A stretch of DNA of 64,000 nt from Allokutzneria oryzae (GTDB lineage Bacteria > Actinomycetota > Actinomycetes > Mycobacteriales > Pseudonocardiaceae): assembly GCF_042429765.1 (NCBI RefSeq), contig NZ_JBHLZU010000010.1, positions 1 to 64,000 on the forward strand. The letters run 5' to 3'. The position numbers were made by a program, and so were the translations under genes. Positions 26,579-37,021 of this stretch are shown here, piece after piece. How positions within the stretch are numbered: position 1 is the first letter of the stretch; each line of letters starts with the position of its first letter. The notes under the pieces are model-generated. The model saw nothing but the letters and a program-made list of their open reading frames with translations. It had not been told where the DNA came from and did no database searches.

Positions 26579-26653
26579 GCGCGGGTGCCCGCTTGGCCGG
26601 AACGAGCCAGACCGGGTTTCTCCAGCCGGTGGAAGCGATTACCGTCCCGAGCC

Positions 26654-27871
26654 GTGGATGTCGCGATCACAGGTGGATACGTCGTGCCCGTCGATGGGGA
26701 CCCCATCGAGGGCGGAACCGTGCTGGTCCAGGACGGCCGGATCACCGCGGTCGGAGCGGACGCCGACGTGGAGGTGCCCGACGGCATCCCCGTCGTCGAC
26801 GCCTCCGGCTCGTGGGTGCTGCCCGGCTTCGTCGAGGCCCACGCGCACATGGGTGTGCACGAGGAGGCCGAGGGCTGGGCGGGCCAGGACACGAACGAGA
26901 TGACCGACCCGGTCGGGGCCAGGATGCGCGCGCTGGACGCCATCAACCCGGCCGACATGGGCTTCGCCGACGCGCTGGTCGGCGGCGTCACCACGGCGGT
27001 CGTCAAGCCCGGCTCCGGCAACCCGATCGGCGGCCAGACGGTCGCGCTGAAGTGCTGGGGCCGCACGGTCGACGAGATGCTGATGGTCGAGCCGGTCAGC
27101 GTGAAGAGCGCGCTCGGCGAGAACCCGAAGCGGGTCTACGGCGACAAGAAGACGCTGCCGTCGACCCGTCAGGGCGTCGCCGCGGTGATCCGCGACGCGC
27201 TGACCAAGGCCCAGGACTACCGCGCCAAGCGGGCGCACGCCGCCGAGGAGAACAAGCCCTTCGACCGGGACACCACGATGGAGGTCCTGGTCCGGGTGCT
27301 CGACGGCGAGCTGCCGTGGTGCCAGCACACCCACCGCCTCGACGACATCGCGACGGCGATCCGGCTGGCCGACGAGTTCGGCTACCGGCTGGTGATCAAC
27401 CACGGCACCGAGGGCCACCTGATCGCCGACGTGCTCGCCGAGCGGGACATCCCGGTGATCATCGGCCCGCTGCTGACCTCGCGGTCCAAGGTGGAGCTGC
27501 GCAACCGCTCGCTGCGCAACCCCGGGCTGCTGGCCAAGGCGGGCGTGCGGATCGCGATCACCACCGACCACCCGGTCGTCCCGATCAACTTCCTGGTCCA
27601 CCAGGCGACGCTGTCGGTCAAGGAGGGCCTCGACCCCGACGTGGCGCTGCGGTCGATCACCACCAACCCGGCGAAGATCCTCGGCCTCGACGACCGGGTC
27701 GGCGCGCTCAAGCCCGGACTGGACGGCGACGTGGTGATCTGGTCCGGTGACCCGCTTGACGTGATGAGCCGCGCGTTGCAGGTCTTCATCCAGGGGCGCG
27801 AGGTCTACCACTACGACTCCGACCGCGGTGAGGGCGTCGTCGCCGACCCGTTCCGCAGGAGCGCGCCGTGA
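26654..27871 (+). CDS. Amidohydrolase (imidazolonepropionase-like)
   Basis: A 405-residue metal-dependent hydrolase of the amidohydrolase superfamily. It has the N-terminal beta-sandwich (DVAITGGYVVPVDGDPIEGG), the metal motif VEAHAHMGVHEE (HxH), a lone His in PWCQHTHRLDD, a further His in VINHGTEGHL, and the metal Asp in ITTDHPVVPIN. The C terminus has NPAKILGLDDRVG and the family's LKPGLDGDVVIW. Substrate unknown. GTG 26654 follows TACCGT by 8 nt. Its stop overlaps the start of the PfkB kinase gene (GTGA), implying coupled translation and a shared pathway. Confidence 0.85.
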   Translation: MDVAITGGYVVPVDGDPIEGGTVLVQDGRITAVGADADVEVPDGIPVVDASGSWVLPGFVEAHAHMGVHEEAEGWAGQDTNEMTDPVGARMRALDAINPADMGFADALVGGVTTAVVKPGSGNPIGGQTVALKCWGRTVDEMLMVEPVSVKSALGENPKRVYGDKKTLPSTRQGVAAVIRDALTKAQDYRAKRAHAAEENKPFDRDTTMEVLVRVLDGELPWCQHTHRLDDIATAIRLADEFGYRLVINHGTEGHLIADVLAERDIPVIIGPLLTSRSKVELRNRSLRNPGLLAKAGVRIAITTDHPVVPINFLVHQATLSVKEGLDPDVALRSITTNPAKILGLDDRVGALKPGLDGDVVIWSGDPLDVMSRALQVFIQGREVYHYDSDRGEGVVADPFRRSAP

Positions 27872-28806
27872 TCGTGGTGGGCGGCGAGGCCCTCGTCGAC
27901 CTCGTGCCCTCACCGTCCGGGGAGTCCACTGTGGAGGGACTGCCCGCCCTGCTGCCCAGGCTCGGCGGCGGCCCTTACAACGTCGCGGTCGCACTGGGGC
28001 GGCTCGGCAGCCGGGTGTCCTTCCTGTCCAGGGTGTCCACCGACTTCTTCGGCGACGCACTCGTCGGAAGGCTCAGCGAGTCCAAAGTGGACACATCGCT
28101 GCTTGCGCGTGGCGCCGAGCCGACCACGCTGGCGGTCGTCGGCCTGGCCGAGGACGGCTCCGCGCGCTACTCCTTCCACGTGGAGGGCACCGCCGACCGG
28201 CTGGTCGGCGACCCGGGGCCGCTGCCTGCCGAGGTCAGGGCGGTCTCCCTCGGCACGCTCGGCATGGTGCTGGAGCCCGGCGCGTCCGCCTACGAGGCGG
28301 TGCTGCGGCGGGAGGCCGGGCTCGGGCGGTTCACCATGCTCGACCCGAACATCCGCTCCGCGCTGATCACCGACCCGGACGCCTACCGGGAGCGGTTCCT
28401 GTCGTGGTTGCCGCACGTCGGCCTGCTCAAGCTCTCCGTGGAGGACGCCGCCTGGCTGGCCGACGCCGAGGATCCCTGGCCGGCGATCCGCGAGTGGGTC
28501 GCCAAGGGGCCCGCCGGCGTCGTGCTCACCCTCGGCGGGGAAGGCCTGGCGGTGCTCACCGGGCGCGGTGGTCTGGTGCGGGTGCCCGCCCACCGGGTCG
28601 AGGTGGTTGACACCATCGGCGCGGGCGACACGGTGCACGCGGCGGTGCTCGGCTGGCTCGACCGCAACGACGCGCTTTCGATGGAATCGGTCCGGGAATT
28701 GCCCGACGAATCGTGGCGGAGCGCGCTGGAATTCGCCGCGCGAGCCGCCGCGATCACCTGTTCCAGGGCGGGCGCGGAACCGCCGTGGGCGGATGAGCTG
28801 AATTAG
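27868..28806 (+). CDS. PfkB-family carbohydrate kinase (fructokinase-like)
   Basis: A 312-residue ribokinase-fold kinase. The N-terminal signature GGPYNVAVALGRLG is near residue 32, and the C-terminal PfkB signature with the catalytic Asp is DTIGAGDTVHAAVLG near residue 250. It phosphorylates a sugar or nucleoside, and the layout is closest to fructokinases. It overlaps the amidohydrolase gene by 4 nt and belongs to the epimerase-amidohydrolase-kinase cluster. The palindrome TCCACTGTGGA occurs near its 5' end (27925-27935) and a variant at about 28081. Confidence 0.85.
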   Translation: MIVVGGEALVDLVPSPSGESTVEGLPALLPRLGGGPYNVAVALGRLGSRVSFLSRVSTDFFGDALVGRLSESKVDTSLLARGAEPTTLAVVGLAEDGSARYSFHVEGTADRLVGDPGPLPAEVRAVSLGTLGMVLEPGASAYEAVLRREAGLGRFTMLDPNIRSALITDPDAYRERFLSWLPHVGLLKLSVEDAAWLADAEDPWPAIREWVAKGPAGVVLTLGGEGLAVLTGRGGLVRVPAHRVEVVDTIGAGDTVHAAVLGWLDRNDALSMESVRELPDESWRSALEFAARAAAITCSRAGAEPPWADELN

Positions 28807-29274
28807 CGAATGGACGTATTGCGGGGCCGGGCCGCCGTCCGGCGCGTCCGGCTCCGCTACGTTCCGCAGTCGGCTGGATACGGCAGGTAATCACTTCGGC
28901 GGCCGCACCTTTGCTCCGACAGCGGCAAAGTAGCCCAGATGGCTCAATCGTCCCGACACCGTCGGGTAAACCTCCGGTCGAGCGTTCGTCGCGGATTGGT
29001 CCGCTCCGTCTGCGCTCGTCACGAGCCCCTGACCGGTACAGATACCGTTCAGTAACCGTAAAGGGAGTGGTGCAAGCCACGAAATGCCGGCCGCCAGACC
29101 GTACAAGCGTTATGTGATACCTGTCCCAACTGTGCCGAGGGGGTAAGTCCGTGGCTGCACAACGGGCGGATCGCCTACTAGCTTGGACCCGACAGGACCC
29201 CAACGAGGCGGTGCTGCGGGCGGACATCCCGACCGTTCTCCACCCGTCCTCGTCCGAGCGTGAGAGGGACTCGC
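28807..29274. other. 468-bp leader/promoter region of gltA
   Basis: No supported gene. It contains a perfect inverted repeat CGGTA-CAGA-TACCG at 29034-29047 and AT-richer stretches around 29045-29120 that could hold the gltA promoter. A regulator binding the repeat is possible. The long leader may carry cis-regulatory RNA, but I recognise no known class. Confidence 0.4.
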
Positions 29275-30606
<1,332 letters not shown>

Positions 30607-30620
30607 CCCCGCTTTCCTGA

Positions 30621-30648
30621 CCGCCCCGGCGCACCCGCGCCGGGGCGG
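30621..30648 (+). terminator. gltA terminator
   Basis: CCGCCCCGGCGC and GCGCCGGGGCGG form a perfect 12-bp stem around ACCC, followed by TTCC, 14 nt after the gltA stop. Confidence 0.85.
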
Positions 30649-30681
30649 TTCCTTGTGGGGCGGGCTGGGTACGGTTCGAGG

Positions 30682-32028
30682 GTGACTACGTCGATCTTGT
30701 GGTTCCGGCGGGACCTGCGGCTCGGGGACCATCCGGCGTTGGCCGAGGCCGGGCGCGCCGCCGACCGCGTGCTGGCGCTCTACGTGCTCGACCCGCGGTT
30801 GCTCGGACCGTCCGGGGCGCCGCGGCGGACCTTTCTCTACCGGTGCCTGCGTGAGCTGAACGACCAGTTGGACGGGCGGCTGCTTGTGCTGCGCGGTGAT
30901 CCCATCGACGTGGTCGCGCGCGTGGTGCGCGAGTTCGGGGCCGACAGCGTCCACGTCTCCGCCGACGCCGGGCCGTACGGGCGCGAGCGGGACGCGTTGG
31001 TGGAGAAGGCGATCGACGTCGACTTCGTCCGCACCGGGTCGCCTTACGCGATCACGCCAGGGCGGGTGCTGAAGGGCGACGGGACTCCGTTCAAGGTGTT
31101 CACGCCGTTCTACCGTGCGTGGACCGAGCACGGGTGGCGCGGCCCCGCGAGGACTTCGGCGTCCACTGTGGATTGGGTTGATCCGTCGCGAATGGACGGT
31201 GTCGCCATTCCCGATGACGAGGACCTCGGCGGGATGGAGATCCCTGCCGCTGGTGAGGATGCCGCACGGAAGGCTTGGCGGGAGTTCCGGAAGGTGCGCG
31301 CGGAGTACGCCGAGCACCGCGACCGGCCCGATCTGCCGGGCACCAGCCGGATTTCTCCTTACCTGCGCTGGGGGTGCGTGCACCCGCGCACGTTGCTCGC
31401 CGACCTCGGGCCGGACGACGAGGCATATCGGCGGGAGCTGGCGTTCCGGGACTTCTACGCCGACGTGCTGTGGCACCGTCCGGAGAGCGCGCGGAAGAAC
31501 TACGACCGCAAGTTCGACGCCCTGCCCCACGACAGCGGGGAGAAGGCCGACGAGCTGTTCGAGGCCTGGTGCGCCGGGAAGACCGGGTTCCCCATCGTCG
31601 ACGCGGGGATGCGGCAGCTGCTCGCCGAAGGGTGGATGCACAACCGGGTGCGGATGATCGTCGCCAGCTTCCTGGCGAAGGACCTGCACCTGTGGTGGCG
31701 GCGCGGTGCCACGCACTTCATGCGGTACCTGGTGGACGGAGACCTCGCGTCCAACCAGCACGGGTGGCAGTGGACCGCCGGCTCCGGAACGGACGCGTCG
31801 CCGTACTTCCGGGTGTTCAACCCGATCACGCAGGGGGAGAAGTTCGACCCCAACGGCGACTACGTCCGCAGGTACGTCCCGGAGCTGCGCGAGGTCGCGG
31901 GGAAGCGCGTGCACCAGCCGTGGAAGCTCGACGGTGGGGTTCCCGCCGGTTACCCGGCGCCGATCGTGGATCACGCCGAGGAACGGCTGGAAGCCTTGCG
32001 GCGCTACGACATTGTGAAGGGGACGTAG
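30682..32028 (+). CDS. phr: Deoxyribodipyrimidine photolyase
   Basis: A 448-residue cryptochrome/photolyase family flavoprotein. The N-terminal antenna domain begins ILWFRRDLRLGDHPAL. The C-terminal FAD domain contains TSRISPYLRWGCVHPR, the WMHNRVRMIVASFLAKDL signature, and DGDLASNQHGWQWTAGSGTDASPYFRVFNP, which binds FAD. This is the CPD photolyase class, repairing UV dimers with blue light. GTG 30682 has TACGGT 6 nt upstream, so the mRNA is probably leaderless. The palindrome TCCACTGTGGA is at 31162-31172. A hairpin terminator lies 2 nt after the stop. Confidence 0.94.
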   Translation: MTTSILWFRRDLRLGDHPALAEAGRAADRVLALYVLDPRLLGPSGAPRRTFLYRCLRELNDQLDGRLLVLRGDPIDVVARVVREFGADSVHVSADAGPYGRERDALVEKAIDVDFVRTGSPYAITPGRVLKGDGTPFKVFTPFYRAWTEHGWRGPARTSASTVDWVDPSRMDGVAIPDDEDLGGMEIPAAGEDAARKAWREFRKVRAEYAEHRDRPDLPGTSRISPYLRWGCVHPRTLLADLGPDDEAYRRELAFRDFYADVLWHRPESARKNYDRKFDALPHDSGEKADELFEAWCAGKTGFPIVDAGMRQLLAEGWMHNRVRMIVASFLAKDLHLWWRRGATHFMRYLVDGDLASNQHGWQWTAGSGTDASPYFRVFNPITQGEKFDPNGDYVRRYVPELREVAGKRVHQPWKLDGGVPAGYPAPIVDHAEERLEALRRYDIVKGT

Positions 32029-32030
32029 CA

Positions 32031-32063
32031 GTGGGGGGGCACCGTTGACGGTGCCCCCCCCAC
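32031..32063. terminator. Bidirectional hairpin terminator
   Basis: GTGGGGGGGCACCGT pairs with ACGGTGCCCCCCCCAC (one extra C) around a 2-nt centre, between the convergent phr and ABC-2 permease genes. Confidence 0.8.
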
Positions 32064-32069
32064 TCCGTT

Positions 32070-33272
32070 TCAGCTGGCGCGCAGGGCGTCGCGGAGCTTG
32101 ACGCGGCTGCCGGTGCGCAGGACGGCGTTGCCGAACACGCGGCCCGCCAACCAGATCAGCCCGGCGAGCGCGGCCACCGCGAGCACGATCGAGACGATCA
32201 CCTGCCATGCGGGCGCGACCCCGAGCGCGGCGCGCGCGGGCATCACGATCGGGGAGAACGGCGGGATGAACGACAGCACTTCGAGCAGCTTGCTCTCCGG
32301 GTCGCGCGGGATCGTGATGAACGTCAGCACGAACGGGATGATCGCCGAGAACATCAGCGGCTGGACCACGGCGTTGATGTCCTCCTGGCGGGACACCAGG
32401 GAACCCGCCATCGCGAACATCACCGCGTAGAGGAAGAAGCCGAGGAAGTACCACACCACCGCGGACAGCACGGTCATCAGCACCGCGCCCTGCGGCAGCG
32501 TCAGCACGCCGAGCTGGATCGCCGCGGTGAGGCCGACCGCGGCGACGATGCCCATCTGGAGCAGGCCGACCAGGCCGATGCCGAGCACCTTGCCCGCCAG
32601 CAGCTGCCACGGCCGCACCGAGGACAGCAGCAGTTCGATCACGCGGCTGGACTTCTCCTCGACCACGCCCTGCGCGACCGCCATGCCGAACATCAGCAGG
32701 GAGCCGTAGAGCAGGAACGTGATTCCCATGGCCACGCCCAGCCGCTCACCGCGCTCCGGGTCGTCCGGCTCGATGGTGCGCACCTCGAACTTGGCGCCGG
32801 CGACGCTGGCGCGCACCGCGTTGGGGTCGAGCCCGGCCTCGGCCAGCTCGGCGTCGAGGGCCTGCTGGCGCACGAGGCTTTCCAGCGCCGCGCGGACCTG
32901 GGTGCCGAGGTCCTTCTTCACCAGCACCTGGAGCTGGTCGGTCGCGCCGCTGACCAGGACGTCGATCTCGCCCTCGGTCACCTGGCGCTCACCGGTGGCC
33001 ACGTCGGGCACGGTGGTCACCGAGACGTCCTCGCCGAGGGACCTCGCCGACGCCTTCAGGGGCTCGGCGAGCACGTTCGCCTGACCGGTCATGCCGACCG
33101 TGGTCCGCGACATGCTCTGGCCGACGAAGAACATCACGCCGACGTAGGCGGCGATCACGATGATGATCGCCAGCGTGCCGATCACGAACGCCTTTGACCG
33201 CACGCGGGTGTTCAGCTCGCGTCTGGCGACCAGCCAGACGCCGCGCGGGGCGGAAACGGTTGTCTTGCTCAT
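32070..33272 (-). CDS. ABC-2 type transporter permease (NatB-like)
   Basis: 400 residues. An N-terminal helix (about 28-50) is followed by a roughly 130-residue extracytoplasmic domain, then about five membrane helices. The marker MAVAQGVVEEKSSRVIELLLSSVRPWQLLAGKVLG is the conserved coupling segment of ABC-2 permeases of the NatB type. It overlaps its ATPase gene by 4 nt. NatAB-type exporters move sodium, peptides or drugs; the substrate is not predictable here. Confidence 0.87.
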   Translation of the reverse strand: MSKTTVSAPRGVWLVARRELNTRVRSKAFVIGTLAIIIVIAAYVGVMFFVGQSMSRTTVGMTGQANVLAEPLKASARSLGEDVSVTTVPDVATGERQVTEGEIDVLVSGATDQLQVLVKKDLGTQVRAALESLVRQQALDAELAEAGLDPNAVRASVAGAKFEVRTIEPDDPERGERLGVAMGITFLLYGSLLMFGMAVAQGVVEEKSSRVIELLLSSVRPWQLLAGKVLGIGLVGLLQMGIVAAVGLTAAIQLGVLTLPQGAVLMTVLSAVVWYFLGFFLYAVMFAMAGSLVSRQEDINAVVQPLMFSAIIPFVLTFITIPRDPESKLLEVLSFIPPFSPIVMPARAALGVAPAWQVIVSIVLAVAALAGLIWLAGRVFGNAVLRTGSRVKLRDALRAS

Positions 33273-34180
33273 GCCGCGCGCTCCTCGGTGACCACGTTGC
33301 GGAACAGTTCGGTCAGGGTCGGCCGGAGCCTGGCGAACTCGTGCACCGGCCCGGTCTCCAGCGCGGCGCGCAGCACCACCTGGTCGTCGGCGCCCTCGGC
33401 GAGCTCCAGCACCGTGCGGCCGTCGACGTGGCTGAGCATCGTCACGCCGGGCAGCTGGTCGGCCCAGCCGTAGCCGGCCAGCGGCGCGTGCACCTCCAGA
33501 CGGATGTTGCCGCTGTCGCGCAGCTCCTCAACGGTGCCGTTGGCGACCATTCGTCCACTTCGGACAATTCCGACGCGGTCGCACAGCCGCTCGACCAGGT
33601 CCAGCTGGTGGCTGGAGAAGACCACCGGAACCCCGGAGTCGCACTTGTCCCGCAGCACCTGGCTCATCACGTCCACGGCGACCGGGTCGAGGCCGGAGAA
33701 CGGCTCGTCGAGCACCAGCACCTCGGGGTCGTGGGCCAGCGCCGCCGCGAGCTGGACCCGCTGCTGGTTGCCGAGGGAGAGCTTCTGCACCTCCTCGTCG
33801 CGCCGCGCGGTGAGCCCGAGCCGCTCGGTCCACTCGTCGGCGGCCCTGCGCGCGGCCGCGGTGGTCATGCCGTGCAGCTCGGAGAGGTAGACCAGCTGCT
33901 CGACCACCTTCATCTTCGGGTAGAGGCCGCGCTCCTCCGGCATGTAGCCGAAGTGCCGCCTGGTCTCGAAAGTGATCGGCTCGCCGTTCCAGCGGATCTC
34001 GCCGGAGTCGGCGGAGAGCACGCCGAGCGCGATCCGCATCGTGGTGGTCTTGCCGGCGCCGTTGCTGCCGACGAAGCCGAACATCTCGCCTGCACGGACC
34101 GAGAAGCTCATGTCCTGCAATGCCACGACGGAGCCGTAGCTCTTGGAGATCCGATCGATCTCCAGCACCGCGTCAGACAC
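33269..34180 (-). CDS. ABC transporter ATP-binding protein (NatA-like)
   Basis: A 303-residue ATPase of the DrrA/NatA class: Walker A GSNGAGKTT near residue 38, signature LSLGNQQRVQLA, Walker B VLVLDEPFSGLDPVA, switch His in VFSSHQLD, and a C-terminal regulatory domain of about 80 residues. The signature is LSLGNQ rather than LSGGQ, as is common in this subfamily. GTG 34180 is preceded by GGAGGG at 8 nt. It energises the ABC-2 permease immediately downstream. Confidence 0.9.
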   Translation of the reverse strand: MSDAVLEIDRISKSYGSVVALQDMSFSVRAGEMFGFVGSNGAGKTTTMRIALGVLSADSGEIRWNGEPITFETRRHFGYMPEERGLYPKMKVVEQLVYLSELHGMTTAAARRAADEWTERLGLTARRDEEVQKLSLGNQQRVQLAAALAHDPEVLVLDEPFSGLDPVAVDVMSQVLRDKCDSGVPVVFSSHQLDLVERLCDRVGIVRSGRMVANGTVEELRDSGNIRLEVHAPLAGYGWADQLPGVTMLSHVDGRTVLELAEGADDQVVLRAALETGPVHEFARLRPTLTELFRNVVTEERAA

Positions 34181-34322
34181 GGTGTTCTCCCTCCGGTGGG
34201 CGGTGGTCCTGGTGCGGAGTCTTTCAACTTTCCACTCGTGAAGACAAAGAAACGCGCGGTTTCCGTGCCTAGCTCACAGATATCCGGTGGCCGTGCCCGC
34301 CGCCGCCGTTTACCGTCGTGCT

Positions 34323-34820
34323 GTGGAGCCGCTGAGCCAGGCCGAGATCCGGTCATCCTTCGTGAACTGTTCCAAGGGTGAGGCCAAAGGCGTGACTCTG
34401 CCCGCCAGGGTGGAGACAATCCCCTGGGCGGACATCGACTTCCTCGGCTGGCGCGACCCGAAGGCGACCGGCAGGGGCTACCTGGTGCTGCGGCACGAGG
34501 GCGCCGCGGTCGGCCTCTCGTTGCGCGCGACGACCCCGCCGAGGAGCAGGCTGCGCTCGTCGCTGTGCAACTTCTGCATGACCGCCCATGCGGCAGCCGA
34601 CATCGCGCTGTTCTCCGCACGGCGCGCCGGGGCCGCCGGGAAGGCGGGCAACACGCTCGGCGTCTACCTCTGCGCGGACCTCGCATGCTGCCTCTACGTG
34701 AGGCGCAAGCTCGTTCCTGAGGTGCCGCAGCCCAGCGAGACGCTCTCCGTAGAGGAGCGCGTCGCCCGGATGGAGCTCAACCTGCACCGCTTCGTCGCGG
34801 ACGTGCTCAGCGCGCCCTAG
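34323..34820 (+). CDS. FBP-domain (FusB/EF-G-binding-like) zinc-finger protein
   Basis: 165 residues. It begins EPLSQAEIRSSFVNCSKGEAKG and contains the treble-clef zinc-finger cysteines CNFCM and, further on, YLCADLACCLYVR. This matches the FBP family related to FusB, which binds elongation factor G and in staphylococci gives fusidic acid resistance. In actinobacteria the family is widespread and its role is unproven. GTG 34323 follows TACCGT by 6 nt (leaderless type). Its stop codon interlocks with the glpD stop on the other strand (CTAG). Confidence 0.8.
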   Translation: MEPLSQAEIRSSFVNCSKGEAKGVTLPARVETIPWADIDFLGWRDPKATGRGYLVLRHEGAAVGLSLRATTPPRSRLRSSLCNFCMTAHAAADIALFSARRAGAAGKAGNTLGVYLCADLACCLYVRRKLVPEVPQPSETLSVEERVARMELNLHRFVADVLSAP

Positions 34821-36397
34821 ACGCCTTCCAATGCCCTGCGCACCAGGGACTCCACGCCGTCCTTCGCGGCGGCCCGGTCGGCGGGGACCAGGCCGACACG
34901 GGTGCGGCGGTCGAGCACGTCGTCGGCGTTGAGCGCACCCTCGTGCCGCACCGACCACACCACCTCGGCGGCGCTGACCCCGGCCGCCACCTCCTCGGCC
35001 AGCTCCCCGTCGAACTCGGTGAGCGCGTTGATCCGGGGCGCCTCCGCGCCGTACCGGGCGACGAGCGTCGCCGGTGCATCCACAATGGACAAGTAGGCCG
35101 CCGGTGCGGAACCGACGAGCGGTATCCGGGTCGTCCGCGACTCGCCGCAGTGCAGATCTCGTTGCCGCGCAACGGCGTCCACCGCGTCCGCGGCCATCCT
35201 CCGGTAGGTCGTCAGCTTGCCGCCCACGACCGTCACCACACCGTCCCGCGAGGTGAGCACGGCGTGCTTGCGGGAGATGTCGGCGGTCTTGGCGTCGGCG
35301 GAGTCGATCAGCGGCCGCATCCCGGCGAAGGAGCCGATCACGTGCTCACGGCCGATCGGCCGCTCCAGCACCGACGAGGCGACACCGAGCAGGAAGTCCA
35401 CATCGGACTCGGGCACCTCCGGCACGTCGGGCACGGGGGAGGACACCGGCTCGTCGGTGAGCCCGAGGTAGACCCGCCCATCGGCCTGCGGCAGCACCAG
35501 TACGTACCGGTTGCGCTCGCCGGGGACCGGCACGGTCAACGCGGTCCCGGTGATGCCGAGGTCAGCGGCGGAGAGCACGAGGTGCGAACCCCGTGAAGGC
35601 CGCAGCCGCACACCGTCGACAACCTGGTCGGCCCACACCCCAGCGGCGTTGACCACCGCCTTGGCGCGGATGTCGAAGGACGCTCCGGTCAGCTCGTCGC
35701 GCACCTGCGCGCCGTCACCGGTCACGCTCACCGCGCGGACCCTGGTCAGGATGCGTGCGCCGAACCCCGCCGCCGTCCGCGCCAGTGTCACGACGAGGCG
35801 GGCGTCGTCGACGAGCTGACCGTCGAAGGACAGCAGGCCACCGCGCAGCCCCGCCCGCCGCAGGCCGGGAGCAAGCGCCACTGCCTCGGCGATGGGAACG
35901 CGGCGTGGTCCCGGCAGCACGGAGCTCGGTGTGCGGGCAGCTCTCCGTAGTGCGTCGCCTGCGAGGAGTCCGGCGTGCAACACCGACTCGGAGGCGCGGG
36001 AAATCCCGCCGCCGGAACGAGTTCTGGCGTGCAGCGGGATCAGCTGGGGAAGCGCGCGCACCAGGTGCGGAGCCGTCCGCGTCATCAGCAGCCCGCGCTC
36101 CACAGCGCTTTCGTGGGCGAGGCCGACCTCTCCGTGCGCCAGGTAGCGCAAGCCGCCGTGCACGAGCTTGCTCGACCAGCGGGACGTGCCGAACGCGAGG
36201 TCGTGCGCCTCGACGAGCGCGACGGAGAGCCCCCGGGACGCGGCGTCGAGAGCGGTCCCGGCTCCGGTCACCCCGCCGCCGATCACGAGCACGTCCACGA
36301 CCTCTCCGCCCGCGAGCGCTTCGAGCTCCTTGGCGCGTCGCCCGGCGTTGAGGGAGGTGGCTCGCAACGAGCCCGAGGGAAGTGGGGTCGCGGTCAT
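34817..36397 (-). CDS. glpD: Glycerol-3-phosphate dehydrogenase, FAD-dependent
   Basis: A 526-residue GlpD. The FAD-binding motif DVLVIGGGVTGAGTALDAASRG is near residue 36, followed by DLAFGTSRWSSKLVHGGLRYL, the family signature, and the C-terminal GGKLTTYRRMAADAVD and DAVARQ. It oxidises sn-glycerol 3-phosphate to dihydroxyacetone phosphate at the membrane, feeding electrons to the quinone pool. ATG 36397 overlaps the tetR stop. The order glpD-tetR-flavoprotein mirrors M. tuberculosis Rv2249c-Rv2250c-Rv2251. The frame remains open far upstream, but that part is antisense to the FAD oxidase gene. Confidence 0.94.
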   Translation of the reverse strand: MTATPLPSGSLRATSLNAGRRAKELEALAGGEVVDVLVIGGGVTGAGTALDAASRGLSVALVEAHDLAFGTSRWSSKLVHGGLRYLAHGEVGLAHESAVERGLLMTRTAPHLVRALPQLIPLHARTRSGGGISRASESVLHAGLLAGDALRRAARTPSSVLPGPRRVPIAEAVALAPGLRRAGLRGGLLSFDGQLVDDARLVVTLARTAAGFGARILTRVRAVSVTGDGAQVRDELTGASFDIRAKAVVNAAGVWADQVVDGVRLRPSRGSHLVLSAADLGITGTALTVPVPGERNRYVLVLPQADGRVYLGLTDEPVSSPVPDVPEVPESDVDFLLGVASSVLERPIGREHVIGSFAGMRPLIDSADAKTADISRKHAVLTSRDGVVTVVGGKLTTYRRMAADAVDAVARQRDLHCGESRTTRIPLVGSAPAAYLSIVDAPATLVARYGAEAPRINALTEFDGELAEEVAAGVSAAEVVWSVRHEGALNADDVLDRRTRVGLVPADRAAAKDGVESLVRRALEGV

Positions 36398-37005
36398 GGG
36401 CTGACCTCCGGTGAGAGCGAAGCATCGAGTGTGTGCGCCAGCTCGGCGAACAGGGCCTCCTCGGCGAGGTCCGAGGTGGCCGGGCGCAGCGAGAGCACCA
36501 CGCCCTGGGCGATCAGCATCAGCATCCGGACCTGCGCCGCCGCGTCGCCCGGCCGGATCGAGTCGTCGGCGTGCCCGGCAAGCACCTGCTCGTGCAAGAA
36601 CTGCTCGGCGATCCGCTGCGTGCTGCCCAACCGCTCGAACACGTAGGGGATGAGCAGCTGCGGATCGACTTCGAGGACAGTGCGCAGCAGCGGGTTGGCG
36701 CTGAGCAGCCGCACCCCTTCGACCACGCACTCCACCAACCGCCGTCGCGTGGTTCCTCGGCCGTTCCCCCGAACGGCGACCTCGCCGAGCAGGGTGCCGA
36801 ACTCCCTGGTCATGAGGGCTGCCAGCAAGGTCGTCACGTCGGGGAAGCGGCGGTAGAGCGTCATCCGGCTGACCCCCGCCCGCCGAGCCACCTCGCTCAG
36901 CGTGGTGCGGCGGACGCCCGTCGCCAGGACGCAGTCGCGGGCCGCGTCCAGCACCGTGGCGTCGTGGACTCGGTTCGCCGGAACCCTGTGACACTCGGAG
37001 GTCAT
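36394..37005 (-). CDS. TetR-family regulator of the glpD cluster
   Basis: 203 residues. The N-terminal DNA-binding domain is VLDAARDCVLATGVRRTTLSEVARRAGVSRMTLYRRFPDV at about residues 16-58, ending in the TetR-typical YRRF; the C-terminal ligand domain is divergent. It overlaps glpD by 4 nt and is transcribed away from the FAD oxidase gene. It likely controls both transcripts, acting at repeats around the shared start region. ATG 37005 is preferred; an upstream extension would overlap the divergent gene. Confidence 0.88.
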   Translation of the reverse strand: MTSECHRVPANRVHDATVLDAARDCVLATGVRRTTLSEVARRAGVSRMTLYRRFPDVTTLLAALMTREFGTLLGEVAVRGNGRGTTRRRLVECVVEGVRLLSANPLLRTVLEVDPQLLIPYVFERLGSTQRIAEQFLHEQVLAGHADDSIRPGDAAAQVRMLMLIAQGVVLSLRPATSDLAEEALFAELAHTLDASLSPEVSP

Positions 37006-37015
37006 GTGTAACACT
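36987..37015. promoter_or_regulatory. Candidate TetR operator between tetR and FAD oxidase
   Basis: TGTGACACT (36988-36996) and TGTGTAACACT (about 37005-37015) are two short palindrome-like boxes (GTGACAC, GTGTAACAC) that overlap the tetR start and precede the FAD oxidase start. This is a plausible autoregulatory site, assigned by eye only. Confidence 0.4.
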
Positions 37016-37021
37016 GTAGCC

